This document shows positions 8,761 through 22,333 of a DNA stretch of 64,000 nucleotides, one piece after another. Position 1 is the first letter of the stretch. The number at the start of each line of letters is the position of its first letter. Source of the stretch: CAWGYT01 sp963826795 (lineage in GTDB: Bacteria; Planctomycetota; Planctomycetia; Pirellulales; Pirellulaceae); the NCBI GenBank assembly GCA_963826795.1, contig CAWGYT010000020.1, positions 62,001 to 126,000 of the forward strand, given 5' to 3'. The translations under genes and the position numbers were made by a program. Below the pieces are notes generated by a model. The model was not told where the DNA came from. It searched no databases and saw only the letters and a list, made by a program, of their open reading frames with translations.

Positions 8761-10401
8761 ATGTCGAATAGACCGGCGTTAGTGGGGAGTATTGTCTGCC
8801 TTGGCCTCATGTTCTGCATGCCCGCGCACCCGCTGGTCGGGGCGGATCAGATTCGCGAAGGAGAGATGGCCGGATACCTGCTCGTCCCTAACGAGAAAGT
8901 TCCAGAGACGTATAACGCCGGGTTCTCCATGTACGTCGCAGCCTGGCCTTTGTTGCAGGAATATCCGGGGAATCGTTTTCAAACAGGTCTGTTCGGCACC
9001 TGGATGCACGCTCAGTATGACGGTCCTACGCCTGACAAACTGTATTCCGATATCGAGGGCGGCCTGGGCTGGTGGCGTGACACGCGGTTTGCCACGGAAA
9101 CGCCGAAGTTCATTATGGGCGGGGTGGCCCTGAATTTCAGTGCATGGGCCAACGGCCCCGGGGCCGGCAAAGGAAGGGACTGGGATGAACCGAAAGGCAA
9201 GTACGGTGTGGCGCAACTCAGTCCCTGGTTGCTGTGGCCCCCCGATGGCCTGAATCTGAAACAAGGCACCTGCGGTGAACTGTTCGGCTACGGGTATCTG
9301 CCGCTTCCGCTCACCACGGCCAAATCCACCACCGCCGGGAAAAACGTTCCCACCGGAAATAACTGCTGGACCTTGTTTCTGAACACGCGAAACTTCAAAG
9401 GCCCGGTTGCTTTCTTCACCCCCTATTTCTGGTCCCGTGCCAGTTGTGGACGATCCTGACTTGGCCGGAATGTTTCTGGATACCCGTCCCTCCCAGCCCA
9501 ATCGGGCTTTGCAGATGGAAACCCAGTATGTCCCCAGCGTCCAGTCCGTTGAGCGAGAGGGCCAGACCTACGCCCGAATCGCCCCGACCTCGTTTCCGCC
9601 AGGACCGGAGGGCGATTCGGTGGTCGTGCACCGCGTTACCTCCTACAGCAAGAAGGCGCTCTGGGATGCCGTGAAGCCTGGTTTGACGGCGGGGCACCGG
9701 CCAGCGGTGCCATCGATCCGCTGGCAGGTAGCGTGCACACTTCCCGGACGAGGCGGGGCAACCTGGAAGATCTATCCGCTCGCTGTCCCCAGGGAGGACA
9801 AGGTGCGCCTTGCGTGGAGTTCTTTTGCGACTCCCATGGCACCTGATCCAAGTACCTTCGGGTTCCGGTGGAATGACCAACTGGTGACGAAGAACGAAAC
9901 GAGAGATGGCCCGCTGGTGACGCTCCCCGAGTACTTTCGCCTGGTAAATGAACACAACGACAAAGCAGAGTGGGTTGTGGTGCGGCCCGAAGACGTTCCG
10001 GCGGAAACAGGACTGGCCGAGGTTCGCTTCACTCGGCCCATCGAGGATCCCCCGAGCCCTACGTCACTCCCGACGATGCGGAGAGTTGCTGGAAGAAGCC
10101 TGGCCCCGTGGCAGGGCCTTTCCAGGCGCATCCGGGGGACGGCAGCACGGTGACGTACTACTGGTATCGATTCGCCGACCAGCCTGCATTGCTCAACGCC
10201 GATTTGACGGACAACGAGCGGGAGACCCTGCAGACGCGGGTGGAAAAACTCCACCGAAACTGGACAAGAGACCGCGACTACCTGCCGCCACCGGCGATCG
10301 GAAAACTGGCGGATATTGACCCGGCCTTGATCGTCACCCCGCCGCCGGGCCTGGAGGCAGGTTACGTGCCCATCGCCACACGACAAGCACGAGACGAATA
10401 A
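8761..10401 (+). pseudogene. Secreted protein of unknown function, several frameshifts
   Basis: The ATG at 8761 follows GGAG and starts a clear signal peptide (ALVGSIVCLGLMFCMPAHPLVGA). The coding signal runs to the stop at 10399-10401 but changes frame near 9425 (from FFTPYFWS to VPVVDDPDLAG) and near 10050 (to PEPYVTPDDAE ... YYWYRFADQP). There is probably also a compensating pair near 9680 and 9745, where the alternative frame reads AWFDGGAPASGAIDPLAG. The combined product would be about 545 residues. No family is recognised. The stop is 2 bp before MITE-like copy C. It could be a decayed gene or one with indel errors. Confidence 0.6.
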
Positions 10402-10403
10402 GG

Positions 10404-10556
10404 AAAGGGGTCAGGACTTTTTTCGGTCGTCGACTGCGTGGAATGGATACTTTGCGCGGACTCGAGGACACATCCTGGAAAATGCGAACTTGCGAGGTGA
10501 CTTGGGTTCCTTGCCAACCCCTCCTATTTTCGCGTATTAAATCGACCTGACCCCTT
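10404..10556. mobile_element. 153-bp MITE-like element, copy C
   Basis: Nearly identical to copy A (4172-4324), with the same AAAGGGGTCAGGAC start and CGACCTGACCCCTT end. It is inserted immediately after the stop of the upstream gene. Confidence 0.8.
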
Positions 10557-11026
10557 ATCCCTTGATCGTTGCAACAATTCCGAGCATCCGGCGAGCCAAT
10601 CAGACATTAGACCGTCTGGATTTCTCTAGACTCGTCTGGATTTCTCTGGACTTCTCGTGCTGCCACTGAATGAATTCCCGCCGTTCCTGATCGTTCGACA
10701 GATCGCGAAACTCATCCTGACCGGTTCCTGCTCGAATGCGACCGGATCTGTGTCCTCCGAGATACGGTGGGGAACTAAAGCCCGGGCCGCGGCGTCTAGA
10801 GGTTGTCTTATGATTACGTGCCCCCCCCCGCAGCCATCGGTGGCTGAATAGGCCAGGTCGTGCCACCGAATGCGGAGCTACGCCGAGATTCCAATCGCCA
10901 CCGCGAGAGCTACTTCGCCGGACGATGAAGGTCACGAGAAAACGCACGCCAGCCGAAAGCCATTCCTCATATTTCACACGCTCGCCCTTCGGGGATGAGT
11001 TGCCGACCCTGGGAGCAACGATCGAG
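10557..11026. other. Core array and a short unidentified coding-like fragment
   Basis: A variant core TTAGACCGTCT (10607-10617) is followed by GGATTTCTCTAGACTCGTCTGGATTTCTCTGGAC, a duplicated word. The minus strand from about 10780 down to the array reads DEFRDLSNDQERREFIQWQHEKS, which looks like real coding sequence that dissolves into the repeat, similar to the fragments at other cores. The remaining ~200 bp up to the next gene hold no recognised feature. Confidence 0.5.
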
Positions 11027-14000
11027 ATGAGGTTCAAATCAACTGTCCTTCTGCCCTTGCTTACTTGCTGGCTGGCCCTGATCGGGCTGGCCCCCGTCGT
11101 CGCACAAGAAGTCGCCGGCCCGAGCGATGGGCAGCGCCAGCCGGAAACATTTCGTGAGCAAACGATCTATATCCCCTACGAGAAGCTGCGGCGAACCTTC
11201 GAGCAACAAGGGCGTGGCGTTTTCTTGCCCTACGAAAAATTCCAGGAACTCTGGCAGGCGGCGGAAAAGGCACTGCCTCCACCCGAGGTCATCCGGCCAC
11301 CGGCGGGGGCCGTGATCACGGAGATCTTCAACGAAGCCCTTGTGCAGGACGATGTCGTACGTGTCACGGCTCGCTTGAGGATCGACCTGCTGGGGAAGGG
11401 CTGGATCGAGGTTCCGCTTCGATTGAGCGACGCGGCGCTGTTGTCGGCGACGATCGCGAATGAGCCGGCACTGATCGTCTCTGACGAGAGCGGCGGACAG
11501 AAGTTGTTGGTGCATAAGACCCAGGACCCAGCCACTCAGATCGAACTTCGGTTGGAGTACGCCAAGAGCATTACGAAGGAGCCCGCCCAGAATTCGGTCG
11601 AGTTCCAACCCCCCTTGGCTCCCGTGAACCGCTGGCGGATCCAGATTCCCGAATCGGGCGTCAAAGTGAACGTCCATCCCATGTTGGCCGCCAGTGTCGT
11701 GCCGACTGAAATTGACGCCGATGACGAGACGAAGCAACCGACTGATTCGCACCTTGATGTCGGACTTGACGCGGGCCAGAAGTCGGACGCTGTACCGCGG
11801 CCCAGCCGACCAGGAACCGAAGTGCTGGCCTTTGTCGGCGCCGCGGCCAGCGTTCGGATCGATTGGACTTCCAAGGCGGAAGGCGCCAGCGGGCTGGACG
11901 CCCTGGTCAGCGTGCAAACCGAACAAGAGGTCACCGTCGACGAAGGCGTGACCCGCACGCGCATCCGGCTCAACTATGAGATCAGCCGGGCCGAACTGTC
12001 GCAGTTGAAGCTCGAGGTGCCCGCCGATCAGCGGGTCGTGAATGTGGCCGACGCCAATCTGCGGCAGTGGAATGTCGAAGTCAGCGATCAGACGCAGACG
12101 ATTACCCTGGGTCTGTTTCAGCCCGCGCAATCAGCAATCCCTGCTGGTGGAACTGGAGAAATTCCAGGGCGATTCGACCGGTCAACTGGATGTGCCGGTG
12201 GTGAAAGCAATTGGCGCGGGACGCCAGCGAGGGATTGTTGTCGTCCGCCTGGCCGATGGCCTGCGTGCCGAACCGGCGCGGCGGGTCGGCTTGTCGCAAT
12301 TGGATGTCAATGAAGTCCCCGACCAACTCAAGGGCCAAACCTGGGCTTACTCGTTCCGTTATGCCGCTCTGCCTTTCGAGCTGGCTCTGCAGGTCGAGAA
12401 GATCGAGCCTCGCATCTACGTCGATCAGTTGGTCGAAGCATATCTCGAGCCTCAGCAGCTCACACTCGAGCAGTTCGCCAAGTACGACATTCAGGGCGCA
12501 GGCGTGTTCGAGCTGCAGTTTGATCTACCGCCGGGCTTTGAAGTGCTTCGGGTGAGCGGACACGAAGCGGTGGGCGCCAGAGCCGCCGTCGTCGATACGC
12601 ACGCGGTCGATGCGACGGATCCGACTCGCCCCAGAATGAAGATCAACCTCGCCAGCAAGGCGGAAGGCGCGGTCGGCCTGCGGCTCACCCTGCGGCGTCG
12701 ACTGGACGACCCAAATCTGCTCAGCCCCACGGGGCAGTCATCTCGGCTCGAATTACTGCCACCGAGAGCCGTCGGCGAGTACGTCAGCCGTTCGACGGGC
12801 CGGCTGGTGGTCTACGTTCCCGAGAGTCTACGCGTGGTGACGGAGCAGCTCAGCGGCCTCCGCAACATCTCGTTCGAAGAAGCGTACAAGGATACTTCCT
12901 CGCTGCGAGAAGGTCGTTTTGGCGATCTGCGCCCGACACAGGCGTTGGCGTTTTCCGAGGAGCCAGCCTCGACGCAACTGGTGGTCCAGCGCCGTCAGCC
13001 GTTTGTGACCGCCCAACAACTGCTCGAGATTCGCGTCGAGCCCGGTGTCATGAAGTGCCAGGCCACGTTTTTCTACAACATTCGCTATAGCGGTGTGAAG
13101 TCACTGAGGATCGATCTGCCCGCTGAGCTTGCCGGACGCGTCCGCAATCAGACCGAGTCGCTGCGCGAGACCGTGCTGGCTCCGCCCCAGGAAAACCTCG
13201 TCCAAGGCGACGTGGCGTGGAGTCTGACCGGCGAAACTGAGCTACTGGGTGATGTCCAGCTTAAGCTCATCTGGGAAACCCCAATCAAGGACTTAGAGCT
13301 GGGCAAGAGCGTCGACCTGCCCGTCCCGAGACTGATTCCGCGCGACGTCGATCGAGCCGACGGGCAGATCGTTCTGGTCAAGGCCGAAACCATCGATGTA
13401 CAACCCAAAGGCAAACCCCAGGGACTCGATCCGATCGATGCGAGATATGACCTGATTGGATCGACGCGCATCGCGGACGCTGCCGCCGCGCTGCAGTTCC
13501 AGGACGACTGGGAACTGACCGTGACGGCAACTCGCTATCAGCTGCAGATGCTCAAGCAGACGAGCATCGAGCAAGCGTTGTTAAGGCTCGTTGTGACTCG
13601 CAGCGATCGGGTTGCGGCTCAGGCCCTCTATCGACTACGTAGCAACCGTCAGCGATTGGTGGTTCAGCTGCCGGACGAATTGGCGGAGGGCAAAATTGAG
13701 CTGGACACCGATCCGCTCAGAATTAACGGCCGTCGCGTCACCTTAGAGCGAGGGGCTGACGCCCGGACGTTCTTTGTCCCGCTGGTCGGGATTGGCCCCA
13801 ATGAGACCTTCCTGCTTGAATTGCGGTACACGACCGCGGGCAGCGGCGCAACGGCTGACTTACCCATCGTTTCCGGATGAGCCCGCCACCCAAAAAGTAA
13901 ACCTGATCGTCTACTTGCCCCAGGAACAATCGTATCTGGGGAGCCAAGGTCCTTGGACGGATGACCTGGTGTGGAGGGAGGGCTCTTGGGGCCGGCGTCA

Positions 14001-14535
14001 GCCCGTACCACGCGTGAGCATCCCCGAGCTTTTCAGCAAGTTGACGCAAGGTATTAGCCTTGCCGGCAATCCTGCCGATGATTTCCCCGTCGACGGTCGA
14101 CCGTTGCTGTTCTCGACGCTGCAGCCGGCGCCACCCGACGTCGGCGCGCTGCAGCTAACGACCTGCAGCACTCGTTGGCTCGACGCGGTTGTAATGGGGC
14201 TGATCCTGCTGCTCGGCGTTCTGCTGCTGCGACGTCCCGCCACTGATCGTGTCGTCGCGATTTGTGCGCTACTTGCGGTGGTTGTCTTGTTGGGTGTTTT
14301 CTTGCCCACTCTTTCCAACGCGGTTCTAAACAATGCTCTGCTATTGGCCGTCGGTCTGGTCCTGTTGCTTTGGTTCGCATCGCTGGTGGCGCACGTCGGC
14401 CCCCGACTCAGGATGACCGCTCGCCGCACTCCACCCGCCTCCACGACGCCCCTGCCGGTCCCGGCCGAATCGCCACCCAACCCGACTGCCGATCAAGATT
14501 CCGGCCAGGAAGGAGGGACCAGCGATGCGTCGTAA
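11027..14535 (+). CDS. Large exported membrane protein with IPYEK module (unknown function), two frameshifts
   Basis: I choose the start at 11027 because it opens a signal peptide (MRFKSTVLLPLLTCWLALIG). The mature N-terminus has two related motifs, IYIPYEKL (~11162) and VFLPYEKF (~11220), then about 900 residues of beta-strand-rich repeats of the type hydrophobic-P...V..V...W.V. It ends in three transmembrane helices (14174-14400) and a Pro-rich tail. The frame shifts near 12125 (FQP to NQQSLLVELEKF) and near 13857 (LRYTTAGSGA to LTYPSFPDEP); each is repaired by removing one base. The total would be about 1169 residues. The stop overlaps the next gene's start, so the two genes are co-translated. 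No enzyme motif was seen; a scaffold, sensor or secretion role is only a guess. Confidence 0.75.
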
Positions 14536-17500
14536 TCTCATTCGATGCGTGTTGCCGTCCCTGGATCGCTTCGCACGTATTGGCAGCATGCTTCTCCTCA
14601 TGTTGACGCCCACGCTGACGTCTGGAATATCGCAGGCCGAGGAAAAGCCCCTGGTCCGCGAATTGTTTGTTCCCTTCGAAGACCTTGACGCCGTGCTGGA
14701 ACGTGCCGCGCGGCGCGTCTTCCTGACGCGCGTTGAGTACGAAGCTCTGCTGACGAAGGCAAGCCAGTTGCCGGCCGAGATCCCCCCGCACAAAGTGGCG
14801 TTGTTGGATGCCGACTACGAGGCCAGCGTCGAAGAGGGTCGCGCGCGGATCGTGGGCAAGGTACTTGTCGAAGTGGCAGTTGACGGGTTACAGGCGATTC
14901 CGCTTGAGCTCGATCAGGTCGGGGTGCGACTGGCAACGCTGGATGGCCAGCCGGCGGCGATCAGCCGGTCTCGCGGTGGCGTTTTGCTATTTGTGGAAGG
15001 CCGTGGTCGTCACGAGTTACTACTGGAAATGGTAGCGCCGATCGAAGTGACGGCCGCGCGGCAGACCCTTCACTACTCGCTGCCCTCGGGTGCCACGGGG
15101 CGTATGCGGCTGCGTGTGCCTGGGAACGTTGAACTCAAGAGCGGTGCGCAGGTGCTCAAACGCGTCGTCGACGAGGCCGCCGCGGTCACTCGATTTGAAT
15201 TGCTGCCAGGACGCGGTCCAACCACCCTCGAGATGACGCTCAATAACCGCCTCGCCCAGCGCCAGCGCATCGTGCTGGCGCGTCAAGTCGTCGTCGCCGA
15301 ATTGACGGAAACCTACGAGCGGCTCCATGTCACCGCGGCGATGAAGGTCGTGCACGGCTCGGCGGAGCGATTCCGCTTCGTGGTGCCGAAAGGGTTCGAG
15401 ATCACCGACGTCACGACGCCGCGATTAGCGCGCTGGGAAGTGTTGCCCTTGGCCGAGGGACGCGTGTTGGAAGTCGTCTTGCGTGCACCTGAGACTGGGA
15501 CGACCGTCCTGAATCTCGCAGCCCAGCGGATGCCAACTCAGCTGGCAGACTGGCAGATGCCGGAACTGAGGCCTCTGGATGTGGCCGGCACCGTCTCGGT
15601 GTTGGGGATCTTGGCCGAGGACCGTCTGCGGCTAACCGCGCTCACGTCGCGCGGCTTGATTCCGCTCGACACGGAGACGCTGACCCACAGTTTGCCGCAG
15701 ACCGTGTTGGCCGCTGAGCCCGGCGCCGATGCTGCGGCCCCTGGCGGCTTACTACGCACCCCAGGACGCCTTCGAGCTGACCGCTCAACTGGACAGGCCG
15801 GCCAGCCAACTGGATGTGATCACCAACATGCTGTTGATTGTCCAGAACTCCGGTTTGGAGGTGCGAGGTGGCTTCGATTTGGTTCCGATCGTCGAGAAGA
15901 GCTTTGGCTGCCAATTTACGGTCGAGTCGGGCTGGCAAGTTGACGACGTCACGTTCGAAGGTCAGCCGATTGCGTTCGAACGATTCGAGCAATCCGGCGG
16001 CCCCGCGCGGATTCGGATCCGTTTTCCGCAAGGAGTCGTGCCCGGCGAGAGCTGCAGTATTCATTTTCACGCGACTCACTCGCCCGCAGGCTGGCTGCAG
16101 CCCTGGCAATCACAGGACGTTAGCTTCCCTGGATTTGCAGTCCTGGAGGCGACCCGCGACCGCGGCGCCATCGCGGTTCAGGTGCTGGACGACCTGACAG
16201 CTCGTCCCGAACAGGTGCAGGGATTGACGCCACTTGACGAAAAAAACAAGACTCAGTTCCATCTCGACGACGTGCCTACCAGCCTGGCCTATCGCTACGA
16301 AAGCAGGCCATTCGAGGTCACTTTCCGCGTGCAGCGGACTCAACCGGAAATCCGCGCCGAGACCTACTCGTTCCTGAAGATCGAACCCGGAAACCTCGTC
16401 GCGCACTACGAAATCTTCTATCGTGTCCGAGAGGCGCGCACACGCGAGCTGTCGTTTGAGTTGCCCTCCGACACGCCGAACGAAGTGTCCATTCGCGGGT
16501 TGGATGGCGTCGCGCTGAAAGAGTCCTCCAGCGATGACGCCGAGCCCGGGTTGCGCCGCTGGCGCGTTCAACTGGCGGAGCCTCGGCAAGGAACGATCCA
16601 TTTGTCCGTGGAATTTCAGCAGCCGTTGGTGATGGCGCGTGAAGAGGTCACCGACGGAGATAAAGCGCTGATCGAAGACCTCGTCCTGCCCATCATTCGC
16701 GCCGCCGACGTGCAGTATCAGACTGGGACGATGGCCGTGGAAGGCAGTGCGGAGCTGGAAGTCACGCTCGAAACGACTGCCAGGAAAGTCGACGTCGGCG
16801 AATTGGTCGAGGCTGAGTATCGTCCCGGGCGGCGACTGCTGGGAGTGTTCGGAGTTGCCGGCGAGCCGACTCCGATTGCGATCAAGATCACGCGTCCGAC
16901 AGGTTACGGCCTGCCCGCAGCCATCGTGCAACGTGGCGAGCTACTGACCGCCATCTCGGTCGAGGGACTCAGTCAGACGGCGGCGCGTTTTCTCTTGCGG
17001 ACAACCGCCCAGTACGTTGAGATCCAACTGCCCCCCGAATCGATTCTTTGGTCCGCCTATTTGGATCAATCGCCATCCAAGCCCCAGCGCGATGGCGACC
17101 GATTGCTGATCAGCCTGCCCTCGGCACAGGATGTCGCGGTGCGGGACCTCCAGCTCGTTTACCAGACTCCCACACAAGCCCTGCGCACGTGGGCGTCGTT
17201 GTCTCTGGCTGGCCCCAAGCTGTTCCTTCGCGAGCGTGGGCAATCGTCGGCGCTGGAAGTCCCCTTCGCTGATCTAGCCTGGCAAGTTCATCTGCCCTCA
17301 GGTTACCGGCTCGCCGACTCCCGAGGAACCGTCTTTCCCAACTTGAGTGATACGGCCACTCGACGGCAACTCGCCGCGGCGCAGTCTCCTTGGCGACAAG
17401 CGGCTGAAGTCGTGTTGGCGAGTCCCCGACCGAACGTGTTCCTTGCGCGTCAAGCGAGTCGACAAGCCGGGCGAGCCAGGTTCGCTGACGCAACGTCGGC

Positions 17501-20500
17501 GCCGGCGAGTGCGAAACCGGAGAGTCTGGGCATCACGGACGACGAGGCCATCACGGGCGACGAGGCCACCGCAGGCGAGTCCAAAAGCGAGCCCGCAACC
17601 GCCACCGGGACAGTCGATGAACTGTTCTTCGAGGCCGCCGAACCACGGGTTTCCGGGCTCCAGGCGGAGACCCGAGTCGCCGGCCCTGAACCGCCTCGTG
17701 CTCAAGTGGGTGAGTTGTGGGTCATCGAAGGCTTGAGAAGCCTGAAGATTGAATTGGCACAAGAGGGCGAACCCATGCAGTTTCAGAGCCTGGGTGCCGA
17801 TCCGTTGCTGGACGTCAAACTGGTGGACGAACGACGCATCCGACTGTTGGCCTGGGGCGTGGCGCTGCTGATCGCGGCCGTCGGCTTGATGCTGTTGAAC
17901 GCGTCGACGACTGCGAAACGCCGCTACGTCGTGCTGGTCCTGATTCTGGCGACCGTCGTACCGCTGCTGCTGAAAGGACGTCGCCCCTGGGGAGCGGCAC
18001 TGGACTATGCGTTTTTCACCGCCTTGGGCTTGGTACCGATCTATCTGCTGGTGGGCTTCTGCAGGCAGCTGCTGACAGCGTTACGTCGGCCGTCGGTCCT
18101 GGCTCTGCTGCTGGTTCTGTCGACGGCCGTGGTCGGGCAGGCTCAACCAGCGCCGCCACCCGTGACGCGACCGATTGCGGAGCCCCAGGTCGTCATGGTC
18201 GTGGAACCTGAGCCACCTGTCGACGTGCCGCCCGATGCGATCATTGTGCCCTACGATCCGGCCGAGCCCGATGGGCCGCAACGCGCGGAGCGAATCATTG
18301 TTCCGTACGAGAAATATGTCGAGCTTTGGAATCTGGCGTACCCCGACAAGAAGCTGCAGGAAGTCAAACCGCCCGCTGAGTTCTCGATTGCCGGTGCGCA
18401 ATGGCGTACCACCGTCACTGACGACTCATCACTCAGGATCGAAGGCCAGTTTCTGCTCGATGTTCACGTTGATTCGTCCGTGGTTGTGCCGCTCGGCATC
18501 GGCGGAGGAGTACTTGAGCGAGCGGAATTGGACGGAGAACCGGCTCGCATCCAGATCGTGCAACCTGTCCTCTCGACCGAGACGTCTCAGGCCGCCCAAG
18601 CTCAAGCGACGTCACCGGAGGACTCGGCGGGCTTGACCAATCTTTTGGTCGCAGGCAAAGGTCGCAAGCGGCTGACGCTCGCAATTCGTTACGGCCTGCA
18701 GAGGCGTGGTGGCTGGCGAGTTGTGAGCGGACGGTTGCCGACCGCGACGGCCAATGCCTTGACGCTGAACGTGCCGCAAGCACGAACTGAGCTGCGTCTG
18801 ACCGGTGTGGTTGATCGTTCGCTTTACGAGACGCAACAGGCAGGCGAACGGATCGAAACTGCCCTGGCGCCCGAAGGGTCGTTTCGCATCGAGTGGCGCC
18901 CGAGCGTAGCGCAAGCGGACGTGGATCGTAGTCTGACGGTTGACTCGGACGCCGTGCTGGACGTGCAGGAAGACAGCTTGCGTCTGTCGTGCCGACTGAA
19001 TCTGAAGTTTCCATTGGGGCAGCGTGACGACTTCACGATTGATCTGCCGCCTGGTTATCTGGTCGAGCAGGTGCAGGGAGAAAACGTACGGGGTTGGGAG
19101 CTGAGCGACGGACGACTGCGGATCACGCTGCTGAAAACCGCACGCGATGCCCAGTTGCTGACGCTGCACTTAACTCGTCGCGGAGCCGTCGGTCGTGGCG
19201 AGCTAACCACCTTGGACGCGCCGTTGGTTTCGCTACCGGATGCCTCGTTGCACGAAGGCCGATTGACGGTCCGCCGCAGCCCCCTGCTCGAATTGCGCGG
19301 TCGATTCGTTCGGGCTGACCCGCACCGATTGGGCCGGGTCGGAAACAGATCAAGGTGGTCCCGAAAGTCCGCTGGGGATTCGACCCTTTCAAGCTTTTCG
19401 GTTCGCACGCACACCCTACAGGCTGAATCTTTCCGTGACGCCGATTGAGTCGCGATTCACCGCCACGCTGCAGACACTGTTGCGGTTGTCGGAAGCCGAG
19501 CGCACGTTGGAGAGTCGCGTCGTGTTTCGTGCGGAAGGCCGACCACTCTACGCGCTGACGCTCGAGATTCCCGCCGACCTAACCGTCGAAGACGTGGTCG
19601 CCCCAGGTAACCCGCAGTGGTCGGTGGCACTCAGTGAGGGCCGCCCGTTGCTGCGGTTGTTCCTGGCGAAAGGGCAGCTCGGTGATTTTTCGCTGGTGAT
19701 CCGCGGCAAACTTGGGCCACAAGTTGCTGTTGAGCCCGTGCCGCTGCCGCGCATCACGGTAGAACAGGCCGATCGTCAAGAATCTTCAATTGTCGTTCAG
19801 ACCGATCCCGGCTTCGATGCGCGAGTGGAATCGCTCGAGGGTTGCCAACCAGTGCTGTTGCAGCAGACGTACGGCTGGCTGGCGGAAGAACAGCGCAAAC
19901 TTGCGCGGTTGGCCATTGGTTGTCCGTCCGCCGACTTCTCGGGGCAGGTGCGTCTGGAGCGGCGCGCACCCCGGGTGTCGTGCCAGACGGTGAGCAATCT
20001 GGCGGTGACGACACGTGCTTTCGAAGAGACCATCCTGCTGGACTTCACAATCGAGCAAGCGGGTGTGCGGCAGCTGAGCTTCTTGCTGCCGGCCGAGCTG
20101 CGAGAGGCACGCATCAGTGCCCCGCTGTTACGACAGAAAACAGTGGAAGACGTCGAACGCACGGGTCAAGTGCGTGTACGCCTCGAGCTCCAGGATGAAG
20201 TGGTCGGTCAGTTCCGGGTACTGGTCGAGAACGATCGGCCGTTGTCGTCCGAGCCGCAGTCGGTGCCGATCCCGCAAGTCGAAACGGGACAAACCACGCA
20301 GCGATTTGTGTCACTTGAGACGAGTGGCCGGGAGGAAGTGTTGATCGATCAGCAGGAGGGCCTGGAGCCGCTCGGCCCGCCGCAGCAGGCGTGGCAACTG
20401 TTGGCCCAACTGCTCGGTCCGGGTATCTCGCAGGCCTACCTCGTTCAGCCAGATGCCGCCTCGCCCCGACTGGTCGTGCATACTCAGGATCGCCAGGCCG

Positions 20501-22232
20501 TCGAGACGGTGGGGGCTCGCATTCCGCTGGCTCAGACCGTGCTGACCGTCGATGCCAGCGGTGCCTACCGAGGCGAGCAGATCTATCGCGTTGACAACCA
20601 GACCGAACAGTTCCTCGAAATCACGTTGCCCGAAGGTGCCCTGCTGTGGACGGCCCACGTGGCGGGTGTCCCCGTAAAACCGATCGCCGGCCAGGGTGGG
20701 GTGCGAATTCCGCTGGTCAAAACCGCCGAGGGCGATCGAGATTACGTGGTCAAACTGAAGTACGGCGGGCGAATGGAGCCATTGGGAAACTGGGCGAAAC
20801 TCAGTTTCCCGCTCATTCGCAGCGATAAGATCCGCGTCGAAGAAAGCCAGGCGCGACTGTGGCTACCTGAGACGCACCGTTGGTTCGACTTTGGGGGCTC
20901 GATGCGATTGGCCGACGAGGAAGGCGAATTGGTGGCCGGCTTTCTCAAGTACAAGACCGAACAGATCCGAGGAGCCAGCAAGGGTCTGGCCAGCAGCAAT
21001 CCCTTCACTCGTTTGCGGGCCCAATCCAGCTTGCAGCAGTTGGCGCAGGAGGTACACGAACTGAGCCAGGCACCAAGGTATGGCGAGAATGAGCGGTTCA
21101 AGAAAGAGGTCGCCGCCAATCAGGATGCGCTGCGCGAAGCCCAGCGACTACTGGCCGAACAACAAACCGAGGCCGTGCGATCGAAAACGCCGCTGGAGAA
21201 CCGCAAACAGCTGAGTACTTTCTACTGGCAACAGGATAACGAATTCTCGCTCAACACGGTCAACCGACAAGCAGCAAACTTCGCTGCACCAATCGACCCG
21301 ACCTCCGGTTTAGCCAACGAGAATGCGGGTGAGACGTCGACCGGTCAGCTCGCCGCTGATTGGCTGGGTAAAAGCGGTTTGAGTCGCGAAGCTGACATTC
21401 AGCCGTCACAGCTGGAGGGCCGTTTGAACCGGGGAAGGGTGCCTGCCCCATCCGACGCCCGCGGATTCCGAGGAGATGGAGTACAGTGGATGGCCGAAAC
21501 CCAATCGCGCCGCCCTGGAGGCCCGGATGTGGCCGCGGGCAAGGCCATTGAACAGCTGCGAATGCAAAAGGAGTCAGCACGATCCAACGAGGCCATGGGC
21601 GAGGACCGCTCGGAGGACCGCAAGCTGAGACGGTTTCAGCTGGAATTGGAAAGCAATGCGGACCAGAGCGGCGCGCTCGGAGGTCGAGCGTCGGCCGCTG
21701 CCAAGGAGGAATCGGAACCCGCCGGAGCCCCTGAAGGTGATCGCGACGCCACGCGCGCGCCTTAGACGACGACGGGATCGCGGTCGATCAGCCCGACTCG
21801 AGTCGTCTGGGGGGGATCGACACAGCGCCCAGCGCGGGAGCACAGGTTGGCCCCACCGGGCTGGCCAGCTTGGACGTCCAGTTGCCCACGCGGGGGATCG
21901 AGTACCGGTTCACCACGCCTGGCGGAGACGTGGAAATTGTCGCGCGGGCCATCGACCAGCCCTTATTAACGCGCTGGATGCAGCTCGGCGCCGTTCTTGT
22001 GGGCCTAGGGCTCGTGGCGTGGGCTTACCGCCGGTTGAGCCGTGTCCGTCTCGACGCAATCGCCAATCGTGGCGTGGCGCTGCTCGTCATGATCCTCGGC
22101 ATCGGCTTGTTGCTCGTCCGTCTGCTCCTGCCGATCGCCCTGGCCTGTGTGGTGCTGGGCGGTCTCCAGCTGCTCCGTCTGACATGGATCAAGCGGCGCC
22201 ATGCGCAGCTCCACCGTTCCCCGTCCGTCTAG
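14525..22232 (+). CDS. Giant two-module membrane protein of the same IPYEK family, three frameshifts
   Basis: The ATG at 14525 overlaps the upstream stop (TAA 14533-14535) and follows AAGGAGGG. Module 1 begins with a signal sequence, then LFVPFEDL and VFLTRVEYEALL in the place of the IPYEK pair, beta-rich repeats, and four membrane helices at about 17845-18135. Module 2 restarts with IIVPYEKYVELW (~18294), further repeats (DLPPGYLVEQVQGENVRGWEL; LEIPADLTVEDVVAPGN), a charged Gln/Glu helix-prone stretch (20990-21200) and two or three helices at 21980-22170. Frame changes lie near 15735, 19300 and 21762; across each the neighbouring frame continues the same domain. The combined length would be about 2568 residues. 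It looks like a fusion of two ancestral genes resembling the upstream one. Function unknown. Confidence 0.7.
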
Positions 22233-22333
22233 ACCCGCCGACTTTCCGGTGCTTCAAAGCAACCGTCCGTCGCCTCAATAGCTCGTCCCAATTGTCATCG
22301 GCCCGCGGCTCGCATCGGAGGCGGCTCTGTCAG
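22233..22333. other. Sequence after the giant-protein gene, nothing recognised
   Basis: This is a short stretch between the giant-protein stop and the intron 3' end. On the minus strand it would be the 3' exon of the intron. No hairpin plus T-run was found. Confidence 0.35.
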
